From the NCBI RefSeq assembly GCF_000149955.1, contig NC_030992.1, positions 3,612,850-3,676,849 on the forward strand: a stretch of 64,000 nucleotides of DNA, read 5' to 3'. How positions within the stretch are numbered: position 1 is the stretch's first letter; the number at the start of each line of letters is the position of its first letter. The notes under the pieces were generated by a model. The model did no database searches, was not told the DNA's origin, and saw only the letters and a list, made by a program, of their open reading frames with translations. Made by a program: the position numbers and the translations under genes. Origin of the DNA: Fusarium oxysporum f. sp. lycopersici 4287 (taxonomy: Eukaryota > Ascomycota > Sordariomycetes > Hypocreales > Nectriaceae). This document shows positions 11,301-22,987 of this stretch, piece by piece.

Positions 11301-12480
11301 CGTCAACCCCGACAAGACCAAACTCATCCTCCGACCTGACAAGACTGTCATCACACATGAGCACCATATTTGGCCATCACTGTCAGACGAGGACTGGATC
11401 AAGGTTGAAACGCAGCTTCGAGATCTTATCCTGAATGATTATGGCAAGAAGAACAATGTCAATGTCTCCAGTTTGACGACGAGTGAAGTGCGAGACATTA
11501 TCTTGGGTATGGAAATCTCGGCCCCATCAATGCAACGACAACAAGCCGCCGAAATTGAGAAGCAACAACAAGAGCAGGCACAGTTGACGGCTGTGACTAC
11601 CAAGACCCAGAACGTCCATGGCGAAGAGATCATTGTCACCACAACTTCGCAGTTCGAGCAGCAAACGTTTGCCTCCAAAACTGAATGGCGAACAAGAGCT
11701 ATTGCTACATCTAACTTGCGCACACGAGCAAAGAACATTTACGTCTCGTCGGTTGATAACGATCTCGATGATATCACCTACGTCATGCCAAACAACATTC
11801 TGAAGCGCTTCATCACCATTGCTGACCTCAGAGTTCAAGTGGCCGGCTACCTGTACGGTTCCTCAGCCCCCGACAACGACCAGGTCAAGGAGATCAAGTG
11901 TATCGTCATGATCCCCCAGATTGGCGGCCTCCGCAACGTCCAATTGCCCCAGCAACTTCCTCAGAGCGAGTTCCTTGAAGGGATGGAGCCTCTGGGTGTG
12001 ATACACACTGTCTCTGGCAGCGAACTACCTTACATGTCGGCCATGGATGTCACAGAACACTCAAAGCTTCTCGATGCGCATAATGAGTGGGACAAGACCA
12101 ACACTGTCACGGTCTCGGTTGCATTCACACCTGGCAGTGTGTCTCTATCGGCGTGGGGCCTGACACCAGCAGGCTACAAGTGGGGAGCTGAGAACAAGGA
12201 CACCCAGAGTGATCAACCTCAAGGATTTACTACAACAATGGGTGAGAAGCGAAAGCTGTTGCTGAGCCCACGGTTCAGGGGATTCTTCTTGGTACCGGAT
12301 GATGGCAAGTGGAACTACAGCTTTATGGGCAACGCGTTTAATGGAATGGAGAAGAGGCCTGTTCACGTCAAGCTGGATACGCCACTGCCGTTCTATAGCG
12401 ACCAGCACAGACCAGTGCATTTCGTTAACTTTGCGGAACTGGAGGATATTTGGGTGGACCGATCGGATAACTTTGCTTAA
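5374..12480 (+). CDS. PRP8: Pre-mRNA-processing-splicing factor 8
   Basis: Central scaffold of the spliceosome, a U5 snRNP protein that cradles the catalytic RNA. One 7,107-bp exon encodes 2,368 aa, close to human (2,335) and yeast (2,413). The N-terminus is Pro-rich (runs of proline within residues 3-50). Then come the PRO8NT region ([20 protein letters not shown], about 110-130), the large N-terminal domain, the reverse-transcriptase-like core (about 830-1,410), the endonuclease-like and RNase H-like regions, and the JAB1/MPN domain from about residue 2,135 ([20 protein letters not shown]). The C-terminus keeps the Brr2-regulating tail [20 protein letters not shown]. No intein is present, although many fungal PRP8 genes carry one. 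The start ATG lies in ACAATCATGTCG. Confidence 0.97.
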   Translation: MSQLPPPPPPGWRPPPPPPPSSSLPPPPSTPAPPPPGYRPPTDPQMAKFAQKKKEWVKSQRNRFGEKRKGGFVQTQKADMPPEHLRKIVKDIGDVSQKKYTNDKRSYLGALKFMPHAVLKLLENMPMPWESAREVKVLYHVNGCLTLVNEIPRVIEPVFFAQWAMMWTFMRKEKADRRLFKRMRFPPFDDEEPPLSWAENLEDVEPLEPIQMELDEEDDEAVYEWFYDHRPLLDTPHVNGPSYKAWNLTLPQMATLFRLSRPLVSDVVDKNYFYLFDLKSLLTAKALNVALPGGPRFEPLYKDIDPNDEDFGEFNAIDRIIFRNPIRTEFRVAYPYLYNSLPRSVHLSWHSHPQVVFNRADDPDLPTFHFDRRINPISSRTVAPKNVEVSHEDEIFGAGNIEESEDDAFELPAGVEPFLADEDIENENTSSAVELWWAPYPFDRRSGRMVRAQDVPLVKQWYLEHPPSDRPPVKVRVSYQKLLKNFVLNELHKKKPKAQNKQNLMRSLKQTKFFQQTTIDWVEAGLQVCRQGFNMLNLLIHRKNLTYLHLDYNFNLKPVKTLTTKERKKSRFGNAFHLMREILRLTKLIVDAQVQYRLGNIDAFQLADGILYAFNHVGQLTGMYRYKYKLMHQIRTCKDLKHLIYYRFNSGPVGKGPGCGFWAPAWRVWLFFMRGIIPLLERWLGNLLSRQFEGRHSKGVAKTVTKQRVESHFDLELRASVMADLMDMMPEGIKQNKVNTVLQHLSEAWRCWKSNIPWKVPGLPAPIENIILRYVKSKADWWISVAHYNRERIRRGATVDKTVAKKNVGRLTRLWLKAEQERQHNHMKDGPYVSSEEAIAIYTTTVHWLESRKFSPIPFPSVSYKHDTKILILALERLREAYSVKGRLNQSQREELALIEQAYDSPGTTLERIKRFLLTQRAFKEVNIDMNDNYSTINPVYDIEPIEKISDAYLDQYLWYQADQRHLFPAWIKPSDSEVPPLLVYKWAQGINNLDRVWQTENGECNVMIETELSKVYEKMELTLLNSLLRLIMDHNLADYITAKNNVQLTYKDMNHVNSYGMIRGLQFSAFVFQFYGLVLDLLLLGPQRASEIAGPPQSPNDFLQFRDRETESSHPIRLYTRYIDKVWIFLRFTAEESRDLIQRFLTEQPDPNFENVIGYKSKKCWPRDSRMRLMRHDVNLGRAVFWDMKNRLPRSVTTIEWDESFVSVYSRDNPNLLFSMCGFEVRILPKIRNQNEEFPVKDSVWSLVDNTTKERTAHAFLQVTEEDIQKFNNRIRQILMSSGSTTFTKIANKWNTALIALFTYYREAAVSTVDLLDTIVKCETKIQTRVKIGLNSKMPSRFPPAVFYTPKELGGLGMISGSHILIPASDKRWSKQTDTGVTHYRAGMTHDEETLIPNIFRYIIPWEAEFIDSQRVWTEYSQKRLEANQQNRRLTLEDLEDSWDRGLPRINTLFQKDRSTLSFDKGFRARAEFKIYQLMKNNPFWWTSQRHDGKLWNLNAYRTDVIQALGGVETILEHTLFKATGFPSWEGLFWEKASGFEESMKFKKLTNAQRSGLNQIPNRRFTLWWSPTINRANVYVGFQVQLDLTGIFLHGKIPTLKISLIQIFRAHLWQKIHESVVMDLCQVFDQELESLGIETVQKETIHPRKSYKMNSSCADILLFSNHKWNVTRPSLLYDTKDVIEQTTTNKFWIDVQLRYGDYDSHDIERYTRAKYLDYTTDSASIYPSATGLMIGIDLAYNLYSAYGMYFPGLKVLVQQAMAKIMKANPALYVLRERIRKGLQLYASESNQEFLNSQNYSELFSNQTQLFIDDTNVYRVTIHKTFEGNLTTKPINGAIFIFNPRTGQLFLKIIHTSVWAGQKRLGQLAKWKTAEEVAALIRSLPVEEQPKQLIVTRKGLLDPLEVHLLDFPNISIRASELQLPFQAAMKVEKLGDMILRATEPQMVLFNLYDEWLKSISSYTAFSRLVLILRALHVNPDKTKLILRPDKTVITHEHHIWPSLSDEDWIKVETQLRDLILNDYGKKNNVNVSSLTTSEVRDIILGMEISAPSMQRQQAAEIEKQQQEQAQLTAVTTKTQNVHGEEIIVTTTSQFEQQTFASKTEWRTRAIATSNLRTRAKNIYVSSVDNDLDDITYVMPNNILKRFITIADLRVQVAGYLYGSSAPDNDQVKEIKCIVMIPQIGGLRNVQLPQQLPQSEFLEGMEPLGVIHTVSGSELPYMSAMDVTEHSKLLDAHNEWDKTNTVTVSVAFTPGSVSLSAWGLTPAGYKWGAENKDTQSDQPQGFTTTMGEKRKLLLSPRFRGFFLVPDDGKWNYSFMGNAFNGMEKRPVHVKLDTPLPFYSDQHRPVHFVNFAELEDIWVDRSDNFA

Positions 12481-15400
12481 AGTAGTGGGTAAATGGGCGT
12501 TGTTTCATCAAAGAAGGGAGCATTTCATTTTGTAATCAATTAGTTGACCTGGGCAGATTGGGTGTATTTTTATGCATGTTGTAAAATAGCTATGCTAAAA
12601 TGACAAGATGGAGAAATTGAAGCCGAGATAACGCATCACTTGACTTGATTAGTGACGGGATGGTTTCCTTATATGGTGGTGCTAACATTGGCAGAGGATT
12701 TGGATTACGCCATCCTCGTGATGAAGCTGAACATACTTCAACATGGTCTTAACTCGGGATATGTTATCATAAACCCTACAATTATAAATAAAATTAGACC
12801 ATGTTTATTTCTTCTCATCAAGTCATATGAAATTGTGTAGAGTTCTCTAATAGATCTAGATCGCACACTGGCACGGGATCTAGTATAGACAGAAATTGGT
12901 TTTCTTTCTTTTTTCTCCCTAGGGTGCAAAGTCTAAAAAGAAGTCATCGACATCGACCAGCAAGATGCATGCGGATGTAGATGACGGATGACGGATGGCG
13001 ACAGGGGTTCGCATGGATGACCCACGTCGATAGCCGGGTAATTGACCGTGTCGTTGGGAGAAGGGAGGTGGGATATGGAGATAGAAAACTGTAGGTGGCA
13101 GAATTGGGAATAGATTTGTGCAAGGGCCGTACGGTACTAAAAGGCGGCTTGACCGAAGGCGTGGAAGCGCGCTGAGCTGTCAGTCAGCTGCGTGGGGGAG
13201 TAAAATTGGTCATTTATGCATTCATGCGAATATTCGAAGCGAGGTTATGAAATAGAAAAGCTTGGATAGCTTGATAGTCTGAGTGGGCGTGGAGTTGGGA
13301 GAAGATCCTATGGCAATTTAGGTAAAGATTTTTCAAATAGATCAGCAGAAATTTCCCCTCCTATTTAGGGTTTTCGTTTACCTATAGTCACCTATGTTAT
13401 AACGATATCTTTGGAAATTCACTGAAGATCTTTTCTCTCTTTGTTGTGGGGCGAATGGCATTAGGACGGGCGTATCTTGTTATTTTTGGCCGTTGGGTTT
13501 TCAGGGGTTGAGAGCTGGAGATCTACGCGAATTTCGCTGACGTCGATTACTATTCTTGTCAACCCAGGCCAGCCCAGGCGAACCCATGTCATTTTACCTC
13601 CTTGACAAGTGACCCGCATACATACCTTAGTCTAGGCGTTCTGTACCTGCAGTGAGAAGCCTGTAAGGTGAGGTAAGATTTGACTAGGGATGGTTACAAG
13701 GTGGTTCGAGCCAAAGATGGCGTCAAAGACCAGGCCCTGGGCTGCCATTGCTCGGTAAGATGGACGATCCCTCCACAGAATTGGGTCTTGGGCTCACGGC
13801 AGGTAGGCAGTCGGTCACATCCCACGGCCATTCGAGTTTCCGGGCCGTTGAGCTGAGCTAGACTATCACTTGATGAGACAATGCTCCGGCCATGGCTGGC
13901 TTATTCAACATCACGTAAAGTGAGCTTTGGTCAATAGTCTTGTCTAATTGTTTAGGGTACCTTAGGTTTGCAATGCATTGGGTTGTGTTGGTTCGAGGTT
14001 AAACCATAAAGTGCCAGCTTCAAATCAGATAATTGCCAACAGCTGGATTTACTGAGAATGAATACTATGAGCAAGGAGATTAGATAAGATCAACAGAACA
14101 GAAACCGTTCGTGCCAATGTTTCCAATTAATAATATTAAATCTCGGTATACATCACTGACTTATAGACAATCCTGCCTATATCGATCTGTCAAATCACTA
14201 TGTCTAGTGTATTCAGCGTTTCAAATAGATAATGCAGAAGAGCTTGGATGAGCTGCCAACCTAGAATAATACTATTCATAGGCCAAAAACTTCGATCTAT
14301 CCGTTGATCCACGATCTAGCTTGCCATGTTGGCACTATTTCGCTGTGATAGATTTGTTGATAAAAGTAATATTGAGCTCGGGATATAGCTGAGATTAGGT
14401 TGCTGTCATCGTGGGGAAGCGATACTGTTGCATTCTCTAGGCCAACTGCTACCTACCATCACCCGCTTGACATCGATAACATTCGTTCTTTACCTAGTGC
14501 CCACCAACTACGTAAAGCTCCAAGGCATTTTCCTGGAAGGCACAGTGACACCTGCTCCTTCTTCGATTTTGATCCTCAGTCTGCCTTGGTGGTTCTTTCC
14601 AAATCTTCACACAGGTCACATCATGCTCGGGCAACTTCCCCCTGTTCCCCCTCTCAGCCAAGCCCCCATTTTGCTACTCATCATCCCCCCTTTGACACTA
14701 TCATCACCTCTACATTCCAACTCCAAGCAAGCATCACCACTCAAAATTGAGCCCATTCATCGCCGGATACCCCTAAGGAGTTACCGTCCGACAACTTACA
14801 TCCACTATTGCCCATCTTCAATCACACTCAGAGCGGCGCGTGCTCATTCCGCTCCACCAGCAACTAGGGTCCTCTGCGCTAGCCAAGGTCCCGACTCCCA
14901 ACAAGGCCCTGTACGCGCTAGAAGGTCCTTCTAGAAGGCCATCCCCGACCTCCTGTTCCTGTTCCTGAACCGGGGTCCTGGAATCCGATCCCCCCATTGA
15001 CGTCTCCTTCATGACGACAATGGCAGTGACAAAACCGTTGATTCGACTTGACTTGTCACACTCGCACCTCAGGAGATGCTTGCTAATGCGTCCCTGCCGC
15101 CGGAACACCATCTTGCCGGAATCCCAGGCTGCTTTCGGCCTCAACATCATGCGTGTTTCGACTTCAAAACGCCTGTTACCCTACGCGATGCACGCCTTCC
15201 AAGGGCGGTCTGATTGATTGGCATGAGGCATTGAGCAGCGCAATCTTGGGCACTCCGAACGGAGTGTCAATGCCCGCTCAATAGGGCTGTTCCGGGCACA
15301 CGCACCAGCACCAGCCACTGTCGATAGCGGCTTCGATATGGGGCGTTCGTCCCTTTGACATATCGTCAGGTTTCAAGCCAAGACACATTTTCTATCTTGG

Positions 15401-17018
15401 TCCCGGCTCTGAACCGGGTAGGTCCAGCTTGATGCAGAATCGCATCGCATCCAGCTCCATGCTTCTCAGACAAGCAAGCATCTGCGCATATGTCTGAGTT
15501 CCCATCTTTTTCGGCGTCATGGCCTTTACCAGAAGCTCTCATTTGCATCCATTATCTTGCCAAGGCAGTCACTAACAGACTCATCTCGGTCACCAATTCT
15601 GATGTGGATGTCGCTGCCCGTTACCGTTCCTCTCAGCCCTCCCCTATTGAGTGATCCAGATAATCGGTTCGCAGGGTCGATTTTCCCGTTTGCTGGACTT
15701 GGCCCATGCTCACATACCCAGGTACGCCCTGTCCATGAGCCGCGAGGCCACTTCTGGCTCTAGGCAGTTGTTAGTTGACTGTTGCACGTATCTGGTCCCT
15801 GACTTTAGTGCGGGAGCTTGTTCAATCCAGCCACCGTTAACCAGGATGTCGATCTAGCTTGTGCGGAACAACATCATGGCGTGCGCTCACATTGATCAAA
15901 TCTGGACCAGCCCCGACAACCCGGCGTGCACACTCACCCATCCATGATGGGTTTCTCCCTGTTTTCCCATCCAGATTTGCCAAACGGAGGTTCCCGGACA
16001 GTGGAGAATGGTTCTGCTTGCGATCTAGTCCAATTGATAGACACGATCCCGGTTGAGCCATCTACTATAGCAAACCCTGGGTTTGTTATAACCCTCCGCT
16101 CCACACCGTTACTCCTGTCCTGCACCGAGCACCAGAGCTGTTTTCTCCCTTGTTGCCACGCCATCAGCTCGGCACCCACTCTCTGTGGCTCTTTCTTTGG
16201 AAAGGCGGCGAAAAACCTGACAATGGCTGTTTTGCTGCTGTGTTTCTACGGCTGTTCTTGGCCACCTCAGTGTGGTCTAGTCTCACGCTCTTCAAGCGAA
16301 GCGCGTTTCAAGTTGGCATTGTGCCCCAATAAGCACCTCCGCCCACCGTCCTTCTGTGTCATCTTTTCCAGCAGAGGTACATTTTCCTAATTGTTCTATG
16401 CGCAGGGGCTTTACAATGGCAAATTGCCATCTAATCGGGAGAGCTTGTCTTCAAAGCAATGCTATTGCATTGTGCTCATATCCTTGCTAGTCATGATGGA
16501 TGCCAGGGGTGGCTCTTGTTTCTATATCAGGCACCCTGGGGACCTTGCAATGGACATAAGATCGTCAAATTGACCACCCTCCAGACCCTGGCCTTGGTTA
16601 ACAGGTAGTCTCCGCAGCCCAGCACTTGTCGGACGGGGATTGTTCTCATACCGGACTGGGCAAAATCTCCAAGTGCTTTAACCTGCAGCATGAACGCAGA
16701 GAGGCCAGTGATCCACTCCCTCTGCGACCCTGCTCTAGCTACTCCGTCATCAGACGATATAGGCCTGCCCTGGTACTGGCAACGCTTGCCAGGTTACTAG
16801 CCCTTGTGTTAAATACGTTTACTGACCCCAGGCCGGGAGCTAAAAGAGATCTTGTGAGGGGACGTATCCTATCATACAAAATAAAGCATTACCGCTTCTA
16901 CAAACTCGCCTTCCTATCGACTGCCTTACTCGGTGCAGTAGTGGTATGTCATAATAGTATTCATCCTAATCAAGTCCTTCTCTTATGCCTTCTCTCCAAG
17001 ACAGCAGCTTCGGATTGA
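12481..17018. other. Long gene-poor region between PRP8 and the Myb gene
   Basis: About 4.5 kb. The first 2 kb is the PRP8 3' flank and AT-leaning DNA with no coding signal. From about 14,400 it becomes pyrimidine-rich on the plus strand, with many short overlapping ORFs (the longest 14,428-14,934) that lack domain content or convincing codon bias. The most economical reading is a long promoter/5' leader for the Myb-type regulator, possibly with upstream ORFs and 5'-UTR introns. No RNA gene or mobile element was recognised. Confidence 0.45.
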
Positions 17019-18594
17019 ATGCGCATTCAACACGCTCCTTTGGACTACTCACAACCGTTACGCTATTATAACTCCTGCCTGAGCTCACCCCCCCAACACG
17101 GCCCTCCAACGCCAGTCACCAGCGTCTCACTCAACTACGGAAACGGGAAAGCCTCTGGCCCGGTACCAATCAGTGAAAATTCAGACAATATATGTGGCAA
17201 GCTGCTTAGTAGCTAGTAACGCTATCGACTTACACTTCAGACGCAAAATACAATACCTAGAAGCCTAGCTCGACGCACACAAATCACACCGTTTTGGACG
17301 CCACTAAATAACCCTTTCTCTTCCTCGCCGTAGCCCGCAAGGGCTTCATCCTGTCAAATTCTTTCCATTCAGAGCCCAGCGGCCGTCCAGAGCGGTTCGC
17401 TCTGGAGGACCTCATGTATCGGAGGCACGCTGGCGGGCACCTATCGAGTGGGGGATTATACCGTGGACTACTCGGGTCAGGGCTCACAATCAGGACAGCA
17501 AAATCAACATCAGCAAGCATATGATACGTCACTTCATCAGCGTTCACGACACCAGCAGCCTCGGGCCTCTATTCACCATCCTGGAGGCCCGGCTGCTGGT
17601 ATTCATGGCACTCCCGACCCGCATCACGGAAACCCTCATGTCCAGCACGCAGCAATGGCTCAACACCATCAGCATCCATCACCACAGATGGTCATGGACC
17701 CTTCTCATCTAGGACACCATCGTCTGGGGCCGCCTCAGTTTGGAGCCCCAGGACAAGTCATGGCCCCTATGTACCAGACTCTTTCGACCCCAACACCACC
17801 GAATCACCCTCAGCATTCTGTGCCTCCACCCGGCTCTAAGCGGCCACGACCCAGTGATCTTGATCTATCTGTTACAGGAATGGCTGACTTGGACCATTCG
17901 GATCTCAGTGGCATGCAACAGACACCTTTGGGAGCAGCATATGCTCACGCTGCCGCCGTGGCAGTTTCACAGCCTCAACACCAGCCTATACATCACCACC
18001 ACCACCTCCCCGACTCGGAGCCACCTTCCAAGATGATGCGCCGCGACGACGGCTTAGGGGGAGCTCCAAGCGTTGTGGGACAAATTGGAATGCCGGATCC
18101 AGCACCTCGCCCCCGAGGTCCTAAACTGAAGTTCACGCCAGAAGATGACCAGCTGTTGATCGAACTGAAGGAAAACAAGAACTTGACGTGGAAGCAAATA
18201 GCAGACTTCTTTCCAGGACGATCTTCAGGGACATTACAAGTTCGATACTGTACGAAGCTCAAAGCTAAAACAACGAACTGGACCGACGAGACGGTACGTT
18301 AACCAGCAAACTAACCCTTAATCACCTCGGTGGTGTGATTGAAGAATTTTCTGACTTTCTCCCTAGGACCAAAAGCTTCGAACTGCCCTTCAGGACTACG
18401 AGAACGAGAAATGGAGAATCGTCGCCAATAAAGTTGGCACTGGCTTCACTCCTGCAGCGTGTCGAGAACGAGCTGAGCAGCTAATGGTTGAGGATCCAGC
18501 AACTTTGGCGGCTTTGTCACAGTCATTATCACCAGCTGTAGCCTCAAACGCAGAATCCGAAGAGCCCTTATATTCCCATCATCAGCTTCAATAA
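17019..18594 (+). CDS. Myb/SANT-domain DNA-binding protein (5' structure uncertain)
   Basis: Probable nuclear transcription regulator. The secure part is an open frame from 17,334 to 18,293, a 73-nt intron (18,294-18,366, GTACGT...CCTAG) and a final exon 18,367-18,594. The N-terminal half is rich in His, Gln and Pro, including HHHHH. Two Myb repeats follow: KFTPEDDQLLIELKENKNLT...WKQIADFF, and across the intron NWTDETDQKLRTAL...KWRIVANKV. The frame has a stop at 17,331-17,333 and no ATG until 17,655, so an upstream exon must exist unless translation starts there. The coding-like ORF at 17,019 (MRIQHAPLDYSQPLRYYNS...) is the likeliest first exon; the joining intron could not be fixed. Family members in Fusarium regulate development, but no specific orthologue is claimed. 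Confidence 0.75.
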
Positions 18595-21580
18595 TAAAAG
18601 AAAAATAATTATGCCAGCGGAGGGTTCATTCTATAATCGCGACGCATCAAAAACACCACATTCCCCTTTCAGAACGCTCCTTATTTCTTTACGATCATTC
18701 GACCTACGCCCAAACACATTCGCTTTTGCATTTGGCTGCTCTCAGCCAACATAATAACAATTACGACAACTTTATCAACGACCCCAAGGCCTTCTTCCTA
18801 GAGTTGTCGACTTGAGCACACCAGTTTCAGCCCAGGTAGGGCACAACGCACCCACGACTTGTTTCTTTTATCCCTGTATTAATTTCTTTTGTTCCGTGCT
18901 TACAGGCCGTTTCATTCTTCTTTCGTATTCGAGACTGGCCTTTTTTTTTGTCACGAACCCTTTTTTTAACATTAATCATACTTCACTTCCCCATTCCCCT
19001 TCTCAAAAATTGTCTTGTATTCCATTTTGTTACGTCTATGATCTCCTATGTCGCTTTACGAAAAACTATAGACCTGGGAGCCCCGGAAAAGGAGAAAGAA
19101 TTATTTACATGCACTTAATATTCCCCATCCTTCAGCCAGGGGAAACCGTCCAATCGCTTGGGATATGTGGCTGATCACACTTTCTTGTCACTTATTACCC
19201 TTATCTTATAACTATATTCTACCTCTTAATCATTTATGTACGGGAGCAAAAGCAGGATCATGGGCGGAGCAGGTTTCCTTTTTTGGCGCAGCGTATTTTT
19301 CGGGTTTGTGTATGTAGAATGACGGACGAACAGGAGCATATTGTGATGTTTCTTGATACCACAAAAGAGGAAACGGAGCATGTAAGCGTAGAGCACGAAA
19401 GGCTGGGGCTGGGGTGGCTGGATTCGGATTCGGGAGACGAAGTCGAGTATAGCTATCGGGGTGCCATGATTCAGGAACACTTGGAAGACGAAGGCGCTAG
19501 ATAATAGAAGACAAGATCTGCTTGATCATCATCAGAATCACGCCATGAGGCTCCTCTCTCTCAGGTCCAGAGTAGTGACGCTAGAAAGATGAGAAAATGG
19601 AGCCGGTTCACCTCGACTCCGAATGTTGTGATGCCCTATAATTGAAGCCTTGAAACAAGATATAACGCCCAAACTGCAAAGGTTCCCTCGGATCTGGCTC
19701 AGAGCACCCCCCTGTATGCTTTGTCTCACCGGAACCGGTCTCCACAGTTGAGCTAGACGAAACGAAAGTGTTTATGCTTTAAATCCCTGCCACACTCCGT
19801 GCATCTCGTCCCTGCCCATGAGATGTAGGCATGTATGTATAGGGGGCCGCTGCGATCAGTTACGATATAGGTAGGGTAAGGCGGGACCTTGCCACGTAGC
19901 TATCTGTACAAAGACAGTGCTGTACGGCACAATCGCCATGGTTGCCGACTGGCGGGGGCCAACCCTGAAGAAAGGCTGCCAGTGAGCGGATGGAGCCGAT
20001 GAAACGGAGGGCAAAGGGCCCTTTGGGTGTCATGTCACCTGTGGCTTTAAGGCGGTCGAGTCCATCCCACCGGTGTCCTCGTGATGTTAATACTTTGTCG
20101 ACAGGCTATATGACCAGAAGAGTACAGAAGGCCCGATCTTGGCTGTGATGGGATGAGTTGATGTTGCTTGCTGTTTGCCTGACTTTGAGAGAGAGACCCG
20201 CCTGGTTCTGATTAACTTGTTGCATTACATCGCATGGGATGCGAGTCACGGCGCTAAACGATGGCGTTTTTTGAGCTGGAGCTACGAAAAGTAACAGTTA
20301 TTCAGATATGCGGGTGCGAATGCGTGCTGGCTCTGTGACGAGCTGCGTGGTGTCTCATTGTGACGTGTTGTGAGGTGAGCAGGAATGGGACAGTATGTAT
20401 GCATGTGCGAGCGCGCGTCTGTAAGAGACGCGTTGAGCGGTCACACGACGCCAAGTGCAGTCTTACAGCGGGCGAGAGGAGGTAACACAAGATGTAAGTC
20501 GTGTAGCTTGCTGTGTTTGGACGATCTTCATGCTCCGGGGTTGAGGTCGTGTCGAGCCACGGCTATCGAGGTCATCTCAGAGCTGAGAGCATGAAAGAGC
20601 AGCAGCTGTGCCACGTCTCATCACAGCTAGGAAGCAGGCAAGACAACAGTACCTACATGTCGGAGAGCCGGGGAACGTAGAGGGTTACCGCCGCTGAAAC
20701 ATCTCTTTTGAAATCTCCGATGTGCAGTCTCTAAGCGAGGCATTATGGCTGGCTGATGTTGTTGACTTGATGTAGGTACTGCATAATATCATAAAGCAGA
20801 CTGCCCGATCTGTGAAAAACTAGGCCTGAAACTGGCTTCAAGTCCCGGTTGCTACACTGACGATGCGTGATAAAACTTGGGGCACAACACCCCCTTCCAG
20901 TCTTGGTCATGGATTTGTCAACCCCCCGTCGACCGAGACTTTCTGACCCATCCCAGGGCTATAACGGTCTGAGTTTTCAGGTCACATCGGCCAGAGATGG
21001 ATAGGATAGAGAGGAGAGGGAGGTTGGGTCGATGACGGCGGTGTTTGGTGATGATGCATTGCGACGCTGAACTTGGTTAAGATGCCTGCATGTTTCTTTT
21101 TCGCCCCACGAGAGAGATGGGCTTTAAAACGTTTGTTTCATCTGGTTGGCAGAGCGGTTTTCGAGAGGGTTAGCGCGAGTCGATAACCACCTGTCTTATG
21201 GCCTATATCACTGAGTCTTATAAGTTGGGTTGAGTTTAGACCCCTGGTAATCGAGACCGAGGAAGAAACAAACGCAGCCAAACAAAACGAAACGAAACAC
21301 GCCACTTCCGGGAATTCCCAGTCGCCTTGTCAAATGCGACAGGACATATCCCCCAATGCGGATTTGAGCCTTGTTAATTCATTATCTCGTGCTGGCTTCT
21401 TTTGCAAGGATGCAGACGTTGGCCCGGAGCCGATCACAACCCTGGTCAGCCAAAATCTGCCAGGTGCCTATTTGGACAACACTCATGGCCCATGCTCATC
21501 CAATGTGTGGAGGGAAGTTGGATTGACCACAACTGATGGCAGGGCACGTCCCCGGATCTCCAATAGCCATGACTCTGTCA
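18595..21580. other. 3' flank of Myb gene and 3' flank of reductase gene
   Basis: About 3 kb between two genes that converge. It starts with a T-rich 3' UTR-like stretch (to about 19,250). A short acidic ORF lies at 19,319-19,504, followed by DNA of mixed composition without coding signal. An ORF at 21,334-21,612 overlaps the end of the reductase gene antisense and is not credited. Confidence 0.45.
19319..19504 (+). CDS. Possible small acidic protein, 61 aa
   Basis: ATG-to-stop frame with many Glu/Asp (MTDEQEHIVMFLDTTKEETE..., ending EHLEDEGAR). Composition is more protein-like than neighbouring chance frames. There is no homology recognised, no start-context strength, and it sits in what may be the 3' flank of the Myb gene. 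Equally likely to be fortuitous. Confidence 0.15.
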   Translation: MTDEQEHIVMFLDTTKEETEHVSVEHERLGLGWLDSDSGDEVEYSYRGAMIQEHLEDEGAR

Positions 21581-22987
21581 TCATTTTCCTGCATCTGTCC
21601 CGGAACCGTTGAAGCAACTTCCGAGTTGATCCACATCTAGGGTTCTGCCAGCCTCCACCAGCTCGACCAAGGTGCCGTGGCCCGTAACCTCTAGTCCCGG
21701 GTCTAGGAAGGCTGCCATCTCAACTAGCCAGCCGTTGAAGTCCCTGATCTCGGTTGATCTGCCGGCACGCACGTCTTGCAGCATGGAGCTTGTGTTCTCC
21801 CCAACTTTGTGACCCACTCGATAGATCATGTCCTTCAGCTGAGGATGGGAGAATCTTTCATGCAGGCTCTTGAAGGAGAGATCGATGGTCGTCTCAGGCT
21901 CGTCTGGTAGACGTCCTTCCTGCAGTCCAATGATTTCTGCGCTGCTCTCGTGGGCCACTAGAAGTTGGAGCACTTGACTTGCTTCGCTTAGAAGCTGGTC
22001 AATGACTCGTGCAAGCACTCCATCTGATTCAGTGAATAGAGCTCCATTTTTGCACCCCAGAATAGCTGTCAAAGGGTTGATTACCGCGTTAACGACGAGC
22101 TTTTCCAATTGCAGAATCCAAAGTTCTCCCCTAGACACAGACCTAGCCTCTAGGTAAGGGGCTTCCAGTAGCTGCTTGACTAAGTAAGCTGTTTTCCCGA
22201 GCGAAATGGAGTTCGGGAGAACCGCTCCGACGACAACATCAGCTTGGGAGGCATGAAAACTTTTGAATGTTCCCTGGGATGTCACTCCATGTGTTGTGAC
22301 ACAAGCTAAAAAGTTGGGCTCATGGTTGCTATGATAGCGATGGGAAACGTATAAGGATCCATGAGGAGGCCACAATTTCGACATTCCGTTTTGAGCGAAT
22401 AACACAGTGCTGTTTCGGTCCAGGTATCCTCGAACTCGGTCAACCTGTGGTAGGGCAGCCGAAGCCTTGGTCAAAACGATGAGGTTCTTTAACTTTTCGC
22501 CGTCGGCGACCTCTCGCACTGGGCCAAAATCTGGCTCATTCTCTGTCCACCATTCGATATCGAAGTCTTTGTTCTTCTCCAGCTTGTCCTGACGCAAGAT
22601 TTCAATGCCGTCACTCTCGATCCATTGTTCCAAGAGCTCCTTTCTGTGAACAACCAATGTGATTGGGGGCCTGTCAGGCGCTTGGGCCAGTGAACTTGCG
22701 AAGAGGCGGCCTAAGTTACCTACTCCTAGGACATAGATCCGCTGGTCGGAATCACCAGAAGCAGACGAGGTTGAAGGGTCAGAACCATCGTAAGAAGCAA
22801 GGTTTGACAGGTTCCATGCAAACAGCGTAGGGGTCGGCCTTACGTCATTGCAACATACTTCCAGCCATGAGGGTCTCTGAGAATACATTCTGACTGAAGC
22901 GACTGAAGCGAGAGGCCAAATCCGGCGTGGACGGGTAGCAATCTTGAGGCGGTGAGACTGATTAAATTTGAAGAAGATAGACCGCAT
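21581..22987 (-). CDS. Putative 2-dehydropantoate 2-reductase (ketopantoate reductase)
   Basis: NADPH-dependent reduction of ketopantoate to pantoate in pantothenate/CoA synthesis (PanE/ApbA family; yeast PAN5). Single exon, 468 aa. A basic N-terminus with few acidic residues (MRSIFFKFNQSHRLKIATRP) suggests a mitochondrial presequence. The Rossmann nucleotide motif YVLGVGNLGRLFASSLA lies at about residues 84-101. The C-terminal domain has the conserved catalytic segment LEKLVVNAVINPLTAILGCK, with the Lys that hydrogen-bonds substrate, and the STEIRDFNGWLVEMA helix matching the family's EI-x-x-x-NG signature. Fungi often carry several paralogues of this fold, so the exact substrate is inferred. 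It is divergent from RAD26. Confidence 0.82.
   Translation of the reverse strand: MRSIFFKFNQSHRLKIATRPRRIWPLASVASVRMYSQRPSWLEVCCNDVRPTPTLFAWNLSNLASYDGSDPSTSSASGDSDQRIYVLGVGNLGRLFASSLAQAPDRPPITLVVHRKELLEQWIESDGIEILRQDKLEKNKDFDIEWWTENEPDFGPVREVADGEKLKNLIVLTKASAALPQVDRVRGYLDRNSTVLFAQNGMSKLWPPHGSLYVSHRYHSNHEPNFLACVTTHGVTSQGTFKSFHASQADVVVGAVLPNSISLGKTAYLVKQLLEAPYLEARSVSRGELWILQLEKLVVNAVINPLTAILGCKNGALFTESDGVLARVIDQLLSEASQVLQLLVAHESSAEIIGLQEGRLPDEPETTIDLSFKSLHERFSHPQLKDMIYRVGHKVGENTSSMLQDVRAGRSTEIRDFNGWLVEMAAFLDPGLEVTGHGTLVELVEAGRTLDVDQLGSCFNGSGTDAGK

Noticed and set aside
5374..12480. Many antisense and off-frame ORFs inside PRP8
   Set aside because: They are shadows of the strongly biased PRP8 reading frame.
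13700..13720. GGTTCGAGCC word resembling a tRNA B box
   Set aside because: No A box at proper spacing and no cloverleaf could be folded by eye.
14428..14934. 168-codon open frame upstream of the Myb gene
   Set aside because: Low-complexity Pro/Leu/Ser text from pyrimidine-rich DNA, no domain, overlapping open frame in another phase; more likely leader or promoter DNA.
21334..21612. 92-codon plus-strand ORF near the ketopantoate reductase gene
   Set aside because: It runs antisense into the reductase 3' end and shows no conserved text.
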